Shown here one piece after another: positions 7,880-15,209 of a stretch of DNA of 26,346 nucleotides (its first letter is position 1; every line of letters begins with the position of its first letter). The stretch spans positions 1 through 26,346 of the forward strand of contig DRZV01000094.1 of NCBI GenBank assembly GCA_011375465.1, read 5' to 3'. The DNA comes from Neomoorella mulderi. Lineage in GTDB: Bacteria > Bacillota > DSM-521 > Neomoorellales > Neomoorellaceae. Below the pieces are notes generated by a model. The model had not been told where the DNA came from. It did not search any database and was given only the letters and a program-made list of their open reading frames with translations. A program made the translations under genes and the position numbers.

Positions 7880-7888
7880 CCTCCTCCG

Positions 7889-7917
7889 TTGACAAAGGCT
7901 GAAGGGGGTGATATGTT
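7889..7917 (+). promoter_or_regulatory. SigA-type promoter of the hrcA heat-shock operon
   Basis: TTGACA (7889-7894), a 17-base spacer, then TATGTT (7912-7917). The inferred transcription start at about 7924 places the CIRCE operator immediately downstream, the standard arrangement for HrcA repression. Confidence 0.82.
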
Positions 7918-7929
7918 TAAAGTGATTCG

Positions 7930-7956
7930 TTAGCACTCTTGAGGATGGAGTGCTAA
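7930..7956 (+). promoter_or_regulatory. CIRCE operator (HrcA binding site)
   Basis: TTAGCACTC, 9 bases, then GAGTGCTAA: an exact match to the 9-9-9 CIRCE inverted repeat bound by HrcA. It sits just after the promoter and 14 bases before the hrcA ATG. It implies autoregulated, heat-induced expression of hrcA, grpE and dnaJ. Confidence 0.98.
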
Positions 7957-7970
7957 AAGAAGGTGAGAGC

Positions 7971-9011
7971 ATGCATCTGGAGGAGCGCCAGAAGCGGATT
8001 TTGGCCGCAGTGGTCCAGGAATATGTTTTGACCGGCGAACCGGTGGGGTCCCGGACCATCGCCAGGAGATACAACCTGGGCGTAAGCCCGGCCACCATCA
8101 GGAATGAGATGGCGGATCTGGAGGAGATGGGTTTTTTGGAGCAGCCCCATACTTCTGCCGGGCGGATACCTTCTGATTATGGTTATCGTTATTATGTGGA
8201 TCACCTGATGGAGCCCCAAGGGCTCTCTCCAGAAGAGCAGGAGCACATCCGCCGGCGCTTTCAGCAGAGGGTGTTGGCCGTAGAGCAGCTTTTGGAGGAA
8301 ACCGCCCGCCTTCTTTCCGAGATCACCCCTTATACCGCCATGGCCCTGGAGCCCAATCCTTCCAGGGCCAAGATAGAAGAGGTCCAGATAATGCCCCTGG
8401 CGGTTCCCCATCGGGCCTTACTGGTGGTGGTCACCGAAGGAGGGATGGTGGAGCATAGGGTATTGACCTTGCCACCGAGCATCTATGAGGAGGATCTGGA
8501 AAAGATTTCCGAAGCCCTGAATTCTGTTTTAAAGGGCTGTTCCTTGGATGACTTGAAGGAGCTGAAAGCCCAGGTGCTAAAGGAGATGGCCAAAACCGGG
8601 GAGTACAAAGACCTGCTGGGGGAAGTGGGGCTACTCCTTCACCATCTCCTTTTCCTGGTGGGGAACGAGAAGGTTTATCTGGAAGGGGTCTTCAATATAC
8701 TGGAGCAACCCGAGTTCAGGGACTTGAGCAGGCTCAAGGAGCTACTGGCCTTTCTGGACCAGGAGGAGGCCTTGAGGAGGCTGCTTAAGGCCCCTCCCCG
8801 CAGGGGGTTGACCATAAGGATAGGGCAGGAAAACCGGGAAGAGGGGATAGACAGGTGCAGCGTGATTACCATAAGCTACGGAGTGGAAGGGAAGATATAC
8901 GGCAAGGTGGGGTTGCTGGGCCCCACCAGGATGCACTATGCCCGGGTCATATCGGTACTCCAATATGTGGCCCAGAGCCTTTCCCAAGTTTTGGCCCAAT
9001 TTTATGGCTAG
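7971..9011 (+). CDS. hrcA: HrcA heat-inducible transcription repressor
   Basis: 346 residues from ATG 7971 (AAGGTGAG directly upstream). The N-terminal winged helix reads ERQKRILAAVVQEYV, then VGSRTIARRYNLGVSPATIRNEMADLEEMGF, then HTSAGRIPSDYGYRYYVD, the typical HrcA signature. The central and C-terminal GAF-like domain follows, with IGQEN and a C-terminal GPTRMHYARVISVLQYV. HrcA binds CIRCE and in other bacteria needs GroEL to fold, so free chaperone levels set repression. It is followed 18 bases later by grpE, in the same operon. A longer reading frame from GTG 7950 overlaps the operator and is not the start. Confidence 0.97.
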   Translation: MHLEERQKRILAAVVQEYVLTGEPVGSRTIARRYNLGVSPATIRNEMADLEEMGFLEQPHTSAGRIPSDYGYRYYVDHLMEPQGLSPEEQEHIRRRFQQRVLAVEQLLEETARLLSEITPYTAMALEPNPSRAKIEEVQIMPLAVPHRALLVVVTEGGMVEHRVLTLPPSIYEEDLEKISEALNSVLKGCSLDDLKELKAQVLKEMAKTGEYKDLLGEVGLLLHHLLFLVGNEKVYLEGVFNILEQPEFRDLSRLKELLAFLDQEEALRRLLKAPPRRGLTIRIGQENREEGIDRCSVITISYGVEGKIYGKVGLLGPTRMHYARVISVLQYVAQSLSQVLAQFYG

Positions 9012-9029
9012 CAAAGGGGTGAAAATTTA

Positions 9030-9611
9030 ATGGGAGAGGAAGAAAAGATCTGCGAAGAAAGGATCGAGGATAAAGCTGAAAAAGAAGAAGCCGTTCCCCC
9101 AGAAGACCTCTCCGCTTTAAAGGCCGCCCTGGAGGAGAAGGAAGCAGCTCTGGCCCAGTGGGAGGACCGCTACCTTCGCTTATATGCTGATTTCGATAAT
9201 TATCGCAAACGCCTCCAGAGGGAAATGGAGGAGGCTAAAAAAGAAGCCAAGGCCGATTTGATAAAAAAGATCCTGCCTGCAATAGACAATTTAGAAAGGG
9301 CGGTGGCCGCTGCTTCCGAGGGGGACAAGGAAACCCTCCTTAAGGGTATAGAGATGGTGCTGAGAGATCTCAAAGAGATCCTTCATCGTGAGGGGCTATC
9401 CCCGGTGGCCAGCGTGGGCCATCCCTTTGACCCCCTGATACACGAAGCGGTGGACAGGGAAGAGGTGGACGGGGATAAGGATAATATAATTCTAGAAGAG
9501 TACCGGCGGGGATATACCTTCCAAGGAAAACTCCTCCGCCCTGCCATGGTAAAGGTGGGGGTGGCCCTGCCTAGAGTCCAAGAACCTAACCATAAGCCGG
9601 ATCCGTCTTAG
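9030..9611 (+). CDS. grpE: GrpE nucleotide exchange factor
   Basis: 193 residues, exchange factor for DnaK. A highly charged N-terminal coiled-coil (EEEKICEERIEDKAEKEE, later LEEKEAALAQWEDRYLRLYADFDNYRKR) leads into the C-terminal beta domain with the family signature (LIHEAV, then GYTFQGKLLRPAMVKV). ATG 9030 has AAAGGGGTGA about 8 bases upstream. It lies between hrcA and dnaJ. In nearly all Firmicutes dnaK follows grpE, but here dnaJ starts 19 bases after the stop. Confidence 0.96.
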   Translation: MGEEEKICEERIEDKAEKEEAVPPEDLSALKAALEEKEAALAQWEDRYLRLYADFDNYRKRLQREMEEAKKEAKADLIKKILPAIDNLERAVAAASEGDKETLLKGIEMVLRDLKEILHREGLSPVASVGHPFDPLIHEAVDREEVDGDKDNIILEEYRRGYTFQGKLLRPAMVKVGVALPRVQEPNHKPDPS

Positions 9612-9630
9612 AATAGGGGCGTGACCCGAG

Positions 9631-10776
9631 GTGGAGAAAAAGAGGGATTACTACGAGGTGCTGGGCGTTCCCCGGAATGCCACTGCCGAAGAGATAAAAA
9701 AGGCTTACCGCCAATTGGCCCGCAAATACCATCCCGACGTCAATCCCCACAACCGGCAGGAAGCGGAGGAAAAGTTTAAAGAGATCCTGGAAGCTTACGA
9801 AGTTTTAAGCGATCCCCAGAAGAGGGCCTTGTACGACCGCTACGGCCATGAAGGGCTCAAAGCAGGGGTTCCGGGATCCCAGGGCTCCGGCTTTACAGGT
9901 AGTGCGGGTTTTGATCTTTTCACCGATCTCTTCGATCTTTTTTTTGGCCCCAGCCCTGCGTCCCCCCGTGGGCCCCAGCCCGAACGGGGTAAGGATATAG
10001 GGATAGAAGTGGAAGTCACTTTGGAAGAGGTGGCCTCCGGCGTCCATAGGGAGGTTACTGTCAGCCGGATAGAAACCTGTTCCCACTGCGGCGGTCAGGG
10101 AGCGGCTCCGGGCACCCGGCCCAGGACCTGTCCCACCTGTGAGGGGAAGGGGGAGGTGCGCACCTCCCAGAGCACCCTTTTCGGCCTGTTCCAGACCATC
10201 CGTACCTGTCCCCAATGCGAAGGTAAGGGCTTTATAATCGAAAGGCCCTGCCCTGTGTGCAGGGGACGGGGTCAAGTGGAGAGGAAGAGGCAGATAACCG
10301 TGTATATACCCCCAGGGGTGGAAGAGGGCATGGCTCTGCGCCTGGCAGGTAGGGGCCACCAGGGCCGTTTTGGGGGTCCTCCGGGGGACGTCTATGTCTA
10401 TGTTAAGATAAAACCCCACCCGGTCTTCCAGGTGGAAGGAAAAGACGTGATATGCCACATCCCCATCACCATGGTCCAGGCGGCCTTAGGGGATCAGATC
10501 GAGGTGCCCACTCTCTACGGCAAAGAGAAATTGAACATACCGCCTGGAACCCAGAGCGGCACCGTTTTCCGGCTTCAAGGTAAGGGCCTGCCCTATTTCC
10601 AGAGCTCCGGCCGGGGCGACCAGCAGGTGAGGATCCACGTGGAGACGCCGGTAAACCTCACCGAAAAGCAAAAGGAGCTGCTGCGGGAGTTCGGCCGGCT
10701 TTACGGCAAAGAGCCCAAGATCAATCAGGATAAAGAAAACCTTTTTAAAAGGTTGAGGGACGCCTTCTGGGGATAG
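9631..10776 (+). CDS. dnaJ: DnaJ co-chaperone
   Basis: Full-length type I DnaJ, 381 residues. The J domain occupies about residues 6-70, with the DnaK-stimulating HPD motif at 34-36. A Gly/Phe-rich linker follows (KAGVPGSQGSGFTGSAGF). Four CxxCxGxG zinc motifs begin near residues 150 (CSHCGGQG), 167 (CPTCEGKG), 193 (CPQCEGKG) and 207 (CPVCRGRG). The C-terminal substrate-binding domains contain the usual QGKG and GDVYV stretches. The GTG start has only a weak upstream ribosome site. The HPD loop is intact, so it should still act with a DnaK, but none is encoded here. Confidence 0.97.
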   Translation: MEKKRDYYEVLGVPRNATAEEIKKAYRQLARKYHPDVNPHNRQEAEEKFKEILEAYEVLSDPQKRALYDRYGHEGLKAGVPGSQGSGFTGSAGFDLFTDLFDLFFGPSPASPRGPQPERGKDIGIEVEVTLEEVASGVHREVTVSRIETCSHCGGQGAAPGTRPRTCPTCEGKGEVRTSQSTLFGLFQTIRTCPQCEGKGFIIERPCPVCRGRGQVERKRQITVYIPPGVEEGMALRLAGRGHQGRFGGPPGDVYVYVKIKPHPVFQVEGKDVICHIPITMVQAALGDQIEVPTLYGKEKLNIPPGTQSGTVFRLQGKGLPYFQSSGRGDQQVRIHVETPVNLTEKQKELLREFGRLYGKEPKINQDKENLFKRLRDAFWG

Positions 10777-10790
10777 AAAGAGGGGCTTAA

Positions 10791-11543
10791 ATGGGACACC
10801 ATTTTATCGTGGAGGCCAGTATAGACCCCGCCTCCCCGGTGATCCTGACGGGAAGCAAAGCCCATCACGCCTTTAGGGTTCTCCGCTTGCGGGTGGGGGA
10901 TAAAGTGAGCGTGGCCGACGGCCAAGGCTCAGGCTACTGGGCCCAAATTGCCCATATATCTCCGGAAAAGGTGGTCCTGGAAATCAGGGATAGACGCCCC
11001 AGCCCAGAGCCCCGCCATCAGGTGATCTTGATTCAGGGATGGCCTAAAGGGGATAAGCTGGACCTGATCATAGAGAAAGGCACGGAACTGGGAGTCCACA
11101 GCATATTCGTGGTGCAAACCCAGAGGTCCATACCCCGTCCTCCTCTGGAAGCCCAGGAGAGGAGAAAGGAGCGCTGGCAGCGGAAGGCCCTGGCCGCAGC
11201 CCAGCAGAGCCGCCGGCACTGGGTTCCCAGGATAGAGGGCCCTTTATCCCTGCTCCAAGCCCTGGATCTGCTGCCCCCTCATACTTTTCTGTTGGTTCCC
11301 TGGGAAGAGGAAAAGCAGAGGGATTTAAGGCAGGCCCTCTCCCTGTGGGAGTTCCAGCCTGTGGGCCTTTTCATAGGCCCGGAGGGAGGGTTTTCTCAGG
11401 AAGAGATAGAAATCATCAGGGAAAAGGGAGGCCTCACCGTGACCCTGGGACCCCGCATTTTGCGCACCGAAACGGCCAGCTTGGCCTGTCTATCTGTTAT
11501 CATGTACGTCTTGGGGGAATTTTCCTACTGGAGGGAGGAGTAA
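10791..11543 (+). CDS. rsmE: RsmE 16S rRNA m3U1498 methyltransferase
   Basis: 250 residues with an N-terminal PUA-like domain (HHFIVEASID, then SKAHHAFRVLRLRVGD) and a C-terminal SPOUT methyltransferase domain. The latter carries KGDKLDLIIEKGTELGV, FIGPEGGFSQEE and LGPRILRTETA, which form the knotted SAM-binding site. It methylates N3 of U1498 in 16S rRNA. The gene starts 14 bases after dnaJ with a GAGGGG ribosome site. In many Firmicutes prmA lies between dnaJ and rsmE; it is absent here. Confidence 0.95.
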   Translation: MGHHFIVEASIDPASPVILTGSKAHHAFRVLRLRVGDKVSVADGQGSGYWAQIAHISPEKVVLEIRDRRPSPEPRHQVILIQGWPKGDKLDLIIEKGTELGVHSIFVVQTQRSIPRPPLEAQERRKERWQRKALAAAQQSRRHWVPRIEGPLSLLQALDLLPPHTFLLVPWEEEKQRDLRQALSLWEFQPVGLFIGPEGGFSQEEIEIIREKGGLTVTLGPRILRTETASLACLSVIMYVLGEFSYWREE

Positions 11544-11544
11544 T

Positions 11545-12894
11545 TTGTCTTCACCTCGTCGGGTAGCCCTGGTCAGCTTGGGGTGCAAGGTGAATCAGAG
11601 CGAACTGGAGGGGCTCAAAGCGCTCTTTTATTCTGCCGGATATCAGATAGTGCCCTTCCCTGAAGAAGCCGACGTCTATGTAATCCACACCTGCACCGTT
11701 ACCCACATCAGCGACCGCAAATCCAGGCAGCTTATCCGCAGGGCCATAAGGGCCAATCCCCGGGCGGTAATAGCGGTTACTGGCTGCTACGCCCAGGTGG
11801 CTGCCCCTGAGATCCTCTCCATTCCCGGGGTAGACGTGGTGGTGGGCACCAAGGATCGCTGCCGTCTGGTGGAACTGGTGGAAGAGGCCTTCAAAGGAAA
11901 GGGGCCCATCAACGGGGTGAGACCCCATAGCCCCCGGGAGGCCTTTGAGGAGTTGCCCCTTATGCCCCCTTCCAGGCGGCAGAGGACCAGGGCTCTGGTA
12001 AAAATCCAAGAGGGATGCGAAAACTTCTGCACTTACTGTATAGTTCCCTTGGCCCGGGGACCCCTGAGGAGCAGGCCTTTGGATTCCATCCGGGCCGAAG
12101 TGCAAAAGCTGATCGAGGAGAACTGCAAAGAGATCGTCCTGACGGGTGTCCATATAGGCGCTTATGGCAGAGATCTGGGCACAAACCTGGCAACCCTCTT
12201 GAAGGAACTGGTCAAGTTGAAGGGGTTAACCCGTCTGCGCCTGGGGTCTCTGGATCCCTGGGATTTTACCCCTGAGCTGATCCAGATCATCACTGAAGAA
12301 GAGGTGATATGTCCCCACTACCACATACCTCTGCAGAGCGGGGACAATAGGATTTTAAAGAGCATGGGCCGTCCCTATACCTCTGAGGACTTCCTGGAGC
12401 TCATATTCCGCCTCCGCAACCGGCGACCCCGGGCGGCCTTCACCTCAGATGTCATGGTTGGTTTTCCTGGAGAGGGGGAAGAAGAGTTCCAGAACACCAT
12501 AAAAATAGTTAAGGAAGCCGCCCTCAACGATCTCCATGTGTTCAGCTTTTCCCCCCGGCCGGGTACCCCGGCTGCCTCCTTCCCCCATCAGGTGCCCCCT
12601 GAGGTGAAAAAGGAGAGGGAGAAACAGCTCTTAGAATTGGCCCGTTGGCTGCTGAAGCGGTATCAGAGGCAGTTCTTAGGGGAAACTGCCATGGTGTTGG
12701 TGGAGCGGGAAATTCCGGAACAGCCAGGGATCTGGCTGGGCCGGACCGACAACTATCTCCTGGTGGCCTTTCCCGCGGGGACAGACCTTAAAGGGGAATT
12801 GCTTCCGGTCAAATTACAGAGGATACAGGGGAAAACCATTTGGGGGGAGCTGGAGGAAAAAGGGAGGGAGCAGGAAAAAAGCCTTTCTGGGTAG
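11545..12894 (+). CDS. mtaB: MtaB tRNA t6A37 methylthiotransferase
   Basis: 449 residues from TTG 11545, which lies one base after the rsmE stop. The N-terminal UPF0004 domain begins VALVSLGCKVNQSE and has further cluster cysteines (HTCTVTH and TGCYAQV). The radical SAM core has C-x3-C-x2-C in CENFCTYCIVPLARGPLRSR. The C-terminal TRAM-like region ends about residue 440. MtaB adds the methylthio group to t6A37 of tRNAs that decode ANN codons. The LGCKVNQ start and the VPLARG variant distinguish it from MiaB. Its position before the HIT gene matches the conserved Firmicute order. Confidence 0.93.
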   Translation: MSSPRRVALVSLGCKVNQSELEGLKALFYSAGYQIVPFPEEADVYVIHTCTVTHISDRKSRQLIRRAIRANPRAVIAVTGCYAQVAAPEILSIPGVDVVVGTKDRCRLVELVEEAFKGKGPINGVRPHSPREAFEELPLMPPSRRQRTRALVKIQEGCENFCTYCIVPLARGPLRSRPLDSIRAEVQKLIEENCKEIVLTGVHIGAYGRDLGTNLATLLKELVKLKGLTRLRLGSLDPWDFTPELIQIITEEEVICPHYHIPLQSGDNRILKSMGRPYTSEDFLELIFRLRNRRPRAAFTSDVMVGFPGEGEEEFQNTIKIVKEAALNDLHVFSFSPRPGTPAASFPHQVPPEVKKEREKQLLELARWLLKRYQRQFLGETAMVLVEREIPEQPGIWLGRTDNYLLVAFPAGTDLKGELLPVKLQRIQGKTIWGELEEKGREQEKSLSG

Positions 12895-12930
12895 AAAAGA
12901 AAACCAAGCCTTTAGAAAGGAGAGCAGGCC

Positions 12931-13275
12931 ATGCCTCAAGATTGCATTTTCTGTAAAATAATCGCAGGGGAGGCTCCGGCTGAATTCGTATACCAGGATG
13001 ATCTGGTGGTGGCCTTTAAGGATATCCGGCCGGCAGCCCCTGTCCATATTTTGATAGTGCCCAGGAAGCACATCCCTGATCTCACCGCCATAACCGAAGA
13101 GGACAAGGAACTTCTGGGACATATCCACCTGGTGGCGGTAAAGATAGCCAAGGACCTGGGGCTGGCGGAAAGGGGGTTTCGCCTCATCAACAACTGCAAA
13201 GAGGAAGGGGGCCAGGTGATCTACCACCTGCATTTTCACCTTTTAGGGGGAAGACAGCTGCGCCTGCTGGGTTGA
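12931..13275 (+). CDS. HIT-family (HinT-like) nucleotide hydrolase
   Basis: 114 residues. It begins DCIFCKIIAGEAPA and ends with the histidine triad YHLHFHLLGGR (pattern H-x-H-x-H-xx), the alpha-phosphate binding and catalytic site of HinT-type purine nucleoside phosphoramidases. C5 and C8 could form half of a zinc site, as in many HinT proteins. ATG 12931 follows AAAGGAGAGC. It is the usual neighbour of mtaB and rpsU. The cellular substrate of HinT proteins is poorly known. The rpsU promoter overlaps its stop codon. Confidence 0.93.
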   Translation: MPQDCIFCKIIAGEAPAEFVYQDDLVVAFKDIRPAAPVHILIVPRKHIPDLTAITEEDKELLGHIHLVAVKIAKDLGLAERGFRLINNCKEEGGQVIYHLHFHLLGGRQLRLLG

Positions 13276-13302
13276 CGGGAAAGGCGAGCATCTATATATA
13301 AT
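13272..13302 (+). promoter_or_regulatory. SigA-type promoter of rpsU
   Basis: TTGACG at 13272-13277 and TATAAT at 13297-13302 with a 19-base spacer; TATATA at 13295-13300 gives 17 bases. It overlaps the end of the HIT gene. A hairpin in the leader (CCAGCC 13325-13330 with GGCTGG 13336-13341) precedes the GGGAAGGAG ribosome site. Confidence 0.65.
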
Positions 13303-13361
13303 GAGGCCGTATTTTAGAATTTTACCAGCCTTCCGGGCTGGGGAGGGGGGAGGGAAGGAGA

Positions 13362-13542
13362 TTGAGCGAGGTCAAGGTAGGGCAAAGACGAATCCCTGGA
13401 CGCAGCGTTGAGGCGTTTCCGGCGCCTATGCCAGAAGGCAGGCATTCTGGCTGAAGCCCGGCGGCGGGAACATTATGAGAAGCCCAGCGTGAGGCGGAAG
13501 AAGAAATCAGAAGCGGCCCGTAAGAAGCGCCGCTGGAGCTAA
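13362..13542 (+). pseudogene. rpsU: Ribosomal protein bS21 gene with a frameshift near its start
   Basis: TTG 13362, after GGGAAGGAGA, gives SEVKVG, the usual bS21 beginning. It then runs out of frame to a stop near 13440. One base over, the remaining family sequence is complete: DESLDAALRRFRRLCQKAG, then ILAEARRREHYEKPSVRRKK, then KSEAARKKRRWS, to TAA 13540-13542. Removing one base (the C at 13383, making GGG-AAA-GAC) restores GKDESLD. The downstream frame has a stop at 13378-13380 and no start codon of its own. bS21 is a small-subunit protein near the anti-Shine-Dalgarno end and is dispensable in Bacillus. The gene has its own promoter and terminator. Either it is dead, bypassed by frameshifting, or this is a sequencing error. 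Confidence 0.85.
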
Positions 13543-13572
13543 AACCAGTAGCCCTCCCCTCAGGGTAAAGGG

Positions 13573-13600
13573 AAGAAGCCCGGCAACAGCCGGGCTTCTT
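13573..13600 (+). terminator. Rho-independent terminator of rpsU
   Basis: AAGAAGCCCGG (13573-13583) and CCGGGCTTCTT (13590-13600) form a perfect 11-base stem with a 6-base loop. A short T-rich stretch follows (TCTTTTT at 13605-13611). It closes the monocistronic rpsU unit. Confidence 0.9.
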
Positions 13601-13648
13601 CATGTCTTTTTGAAGCTCCAGCCGCATAACATTAACTGGGGGGATAGC

Positions 13649-13919
13649 ATGAAGCAGGAGTGGATGAGGGCCGTGATGGATCATCTGGGATTACCCCAGG
13701 AAGCGGTCCTGGATCTCCCCTTTAACCTTGGTGGGAAGGCAAGAGCTGACCCTGGAAAATCATCTGGGCATAAAACAGTATTCTCCCCGGATGGTAAAGG
13801 TGCGGGTCAAGGGGGGCTTTTTAGAAATAAGGGGGGAAGACCTTATGCTCAAAAACCTCACCAGGGAGAGCCTCACCCTGGCCGGCAGAATAGATTGCCT
13901 GGGCTTTGAGACCGAGTAA
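13649..13919 (+). pseudogene. yqfC: YqfC sporulation protein, frameshifted
   Basis: YqfC is a small protein of unknown biochemistry, encoded with YqfD and made under SigE in sporulating Firmicutes. ATG 13649, after GGGGGGAT, gives QEWMRAVMDHLGLPQEAVLDLP, the family start. The frame is then lost at 13721-13723. In the next frame the family pattern continues: LVGRQELTLENHLGIKQYSP, then VRVKGGFLEIRGEDLMLKNL, to TAA 13917-13919. Removing one T from the TTT at 13721 gives DLPLTLVGRQ, as expected. The gene is otherwise full length (about 90 codons), so the lesion appears to be a single-base insertion. Confidence 0.82.
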
Positions 13920-13932
13920 AGGGGAGAAGGAT

Positions 13933-15137
13933 TTGGATTGGGGTTCGTACTTAAAACCGGAAGGGGAATTGATATTAAAAATAAAAATAAAATGCCGGGA
14001 TCCTGAAGGCTTCCTCAACAGGGCCCTTTCCCGGGGTCTGGAGTTTAGGGAATATAATAAAAATCCCTTCAGGTTTGCAGGCCAGGTTGGCCTTTTCACA
14101 ATATAAAGCTTTTCGCCAATGGGCTCTGCAGGAAGGCTACCCTTATAGAATTTTGGACAAGCAAGGATGGCCTTTCCTGTGGAGGCGTATTAAAAGATCC
14201 AGGCCCTTACTGCTGGGATTTTTATCCCTTCTCGCCCTGCTTTATATATTTTCCGCCTTTATATGGACGGTGGAGGTGAAGCCGGGGGAGCCCTCAGGGC
14301 TTAAAAGCTTGACCCCTGAAGAAATTTTATCCGTGGCCCGCCAGGAGGGCTTGAAGCCGGGAGCCCTTAAAACTACCTTGAGGTTGAGGGAGCTGGAGGA
14401 GGCCATAGAAACCAGGCTGCCCCAACTGGCCTGGGTGGGCATAGAGGTGAAGGGCAGCAAGGCGGAGATTTACGCGGTGGAAAGGAGGGATTGGCCGTTA
14501 CAAGACGAGACCCCTGCCCACCTGGTGGCGGCTAAGGACGGCTTGATTAAAGAGATGCTGGTGATAAAGGGCCAGGCCAGGGTAAAGCCCGGGGAGGTGG
14601 TGAAGAAGGGAGATGTGTTAATATCCGGTCTCCTCCTGGAAGATAAGTCCATTCCCCTTCTGGTTTCCGCCCAGGGGGTGGTAAAGGCCAGGGTATGGTA
14701 TGAAGGGGAAAAAACAGTAGAGAAAAAGCTGAAGGAAAAGATACCCACGGGCAGGGAAGCCAAGGTGCTCTTTCTAAAGATAGGCTCCCGTAGTGTCTTT
14801 TTAAAAGGCCGTGTCCCCTTCACCTGTTATCAAGAACATATCCGGAGCTATTCCCTGGGGGGGGATTAAAAATACGGCTGCCCCTGGAGCTGCAGGTTAT
14901 AAGTTACAAGGAAATAGAAGAGCGGGTTCGGGAACTATCAGAAGAAGAGGCCATGGGGATGGCGGCAGAGGAGGTTTTGGCCCATCTCAGGGCCCACCTG
15001 CCCCGGGGCGCCACCATTGTAGATAAAAAGATTTTACCCCTGGGGGGGATAAAGTCAAAGTGAAGGTCTGGATAGAGACGGAGGAGGATATAGGGGAACC
15101 CTTTCCCCTCACTGGCCCCCTTATCCCTTTACGCTGA
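13933..15137 (+). pseudogene. yqfD: YqfD sporulation membrane protein, multiply frameshifted
   Basis: YqfD is a membrane protein of sporulating Firmicutes, encoded after yqfC. TTG 13933 (AGGGGAG 6 bases upstream) starts a protein that is recoverable only across four frames. The first part reads GELILKIKIKCRDPEGFLNRAL. An extra T in the TTT at 14074-14076 shifts it to LQARLAFSQYKAFRQWAL. That is followed by a membrane span (PLLLGFLSLLALLYIFSAFIW), and the largest piece ends at 14869. The G8 run at 14857-14864 shifts to KIRLPLELQVISYKEIEERV. The G7 run at 15042-15048 shifts to GDKVKVKVWIETEEDIG, ending at TGA 15135-15137. About 400 codons are present, the normal length. Three lesions make it non-functional if the sequence is right. 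Confidence 0.86.
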
Positions 15138-15144
15138 GGCCTTT

Positions 15145-15157
15145 TATATGCTAAAAT
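15145..15157 (+). promoter_or_regulatory. Possible extended -10 promoter for the phoH operon
   Basis: TATGCTAAAAT contains TGCTAAAAT, an extended -10 (TGn-TAAAAT, 15149-15157), just after the yqfD remnant and 53 bases before phoH. The same TGCTAAAATGG string precedes era. No good -35 is present, so this is tentative. Confidence 0.35.
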
Positions 15158-15209
15158 GGGGTGACAGAAAGTTACTTTAAAATTTAAAGAAGGGGATGAT
15201 GATTAAAAC

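Noticed and set aside
7950..7970. GTG 7950 as the hrcA start
   Set aside because: It lies inside the right arm of CIRCE. ATG 7971 has a good ribosome site and matches the family N-terminus.
13322..13684. A minus-strand gene opposite rpsU
   Set aside because: It is antisense to recognisable bS21 sequence and a terminator, and shows no motif.
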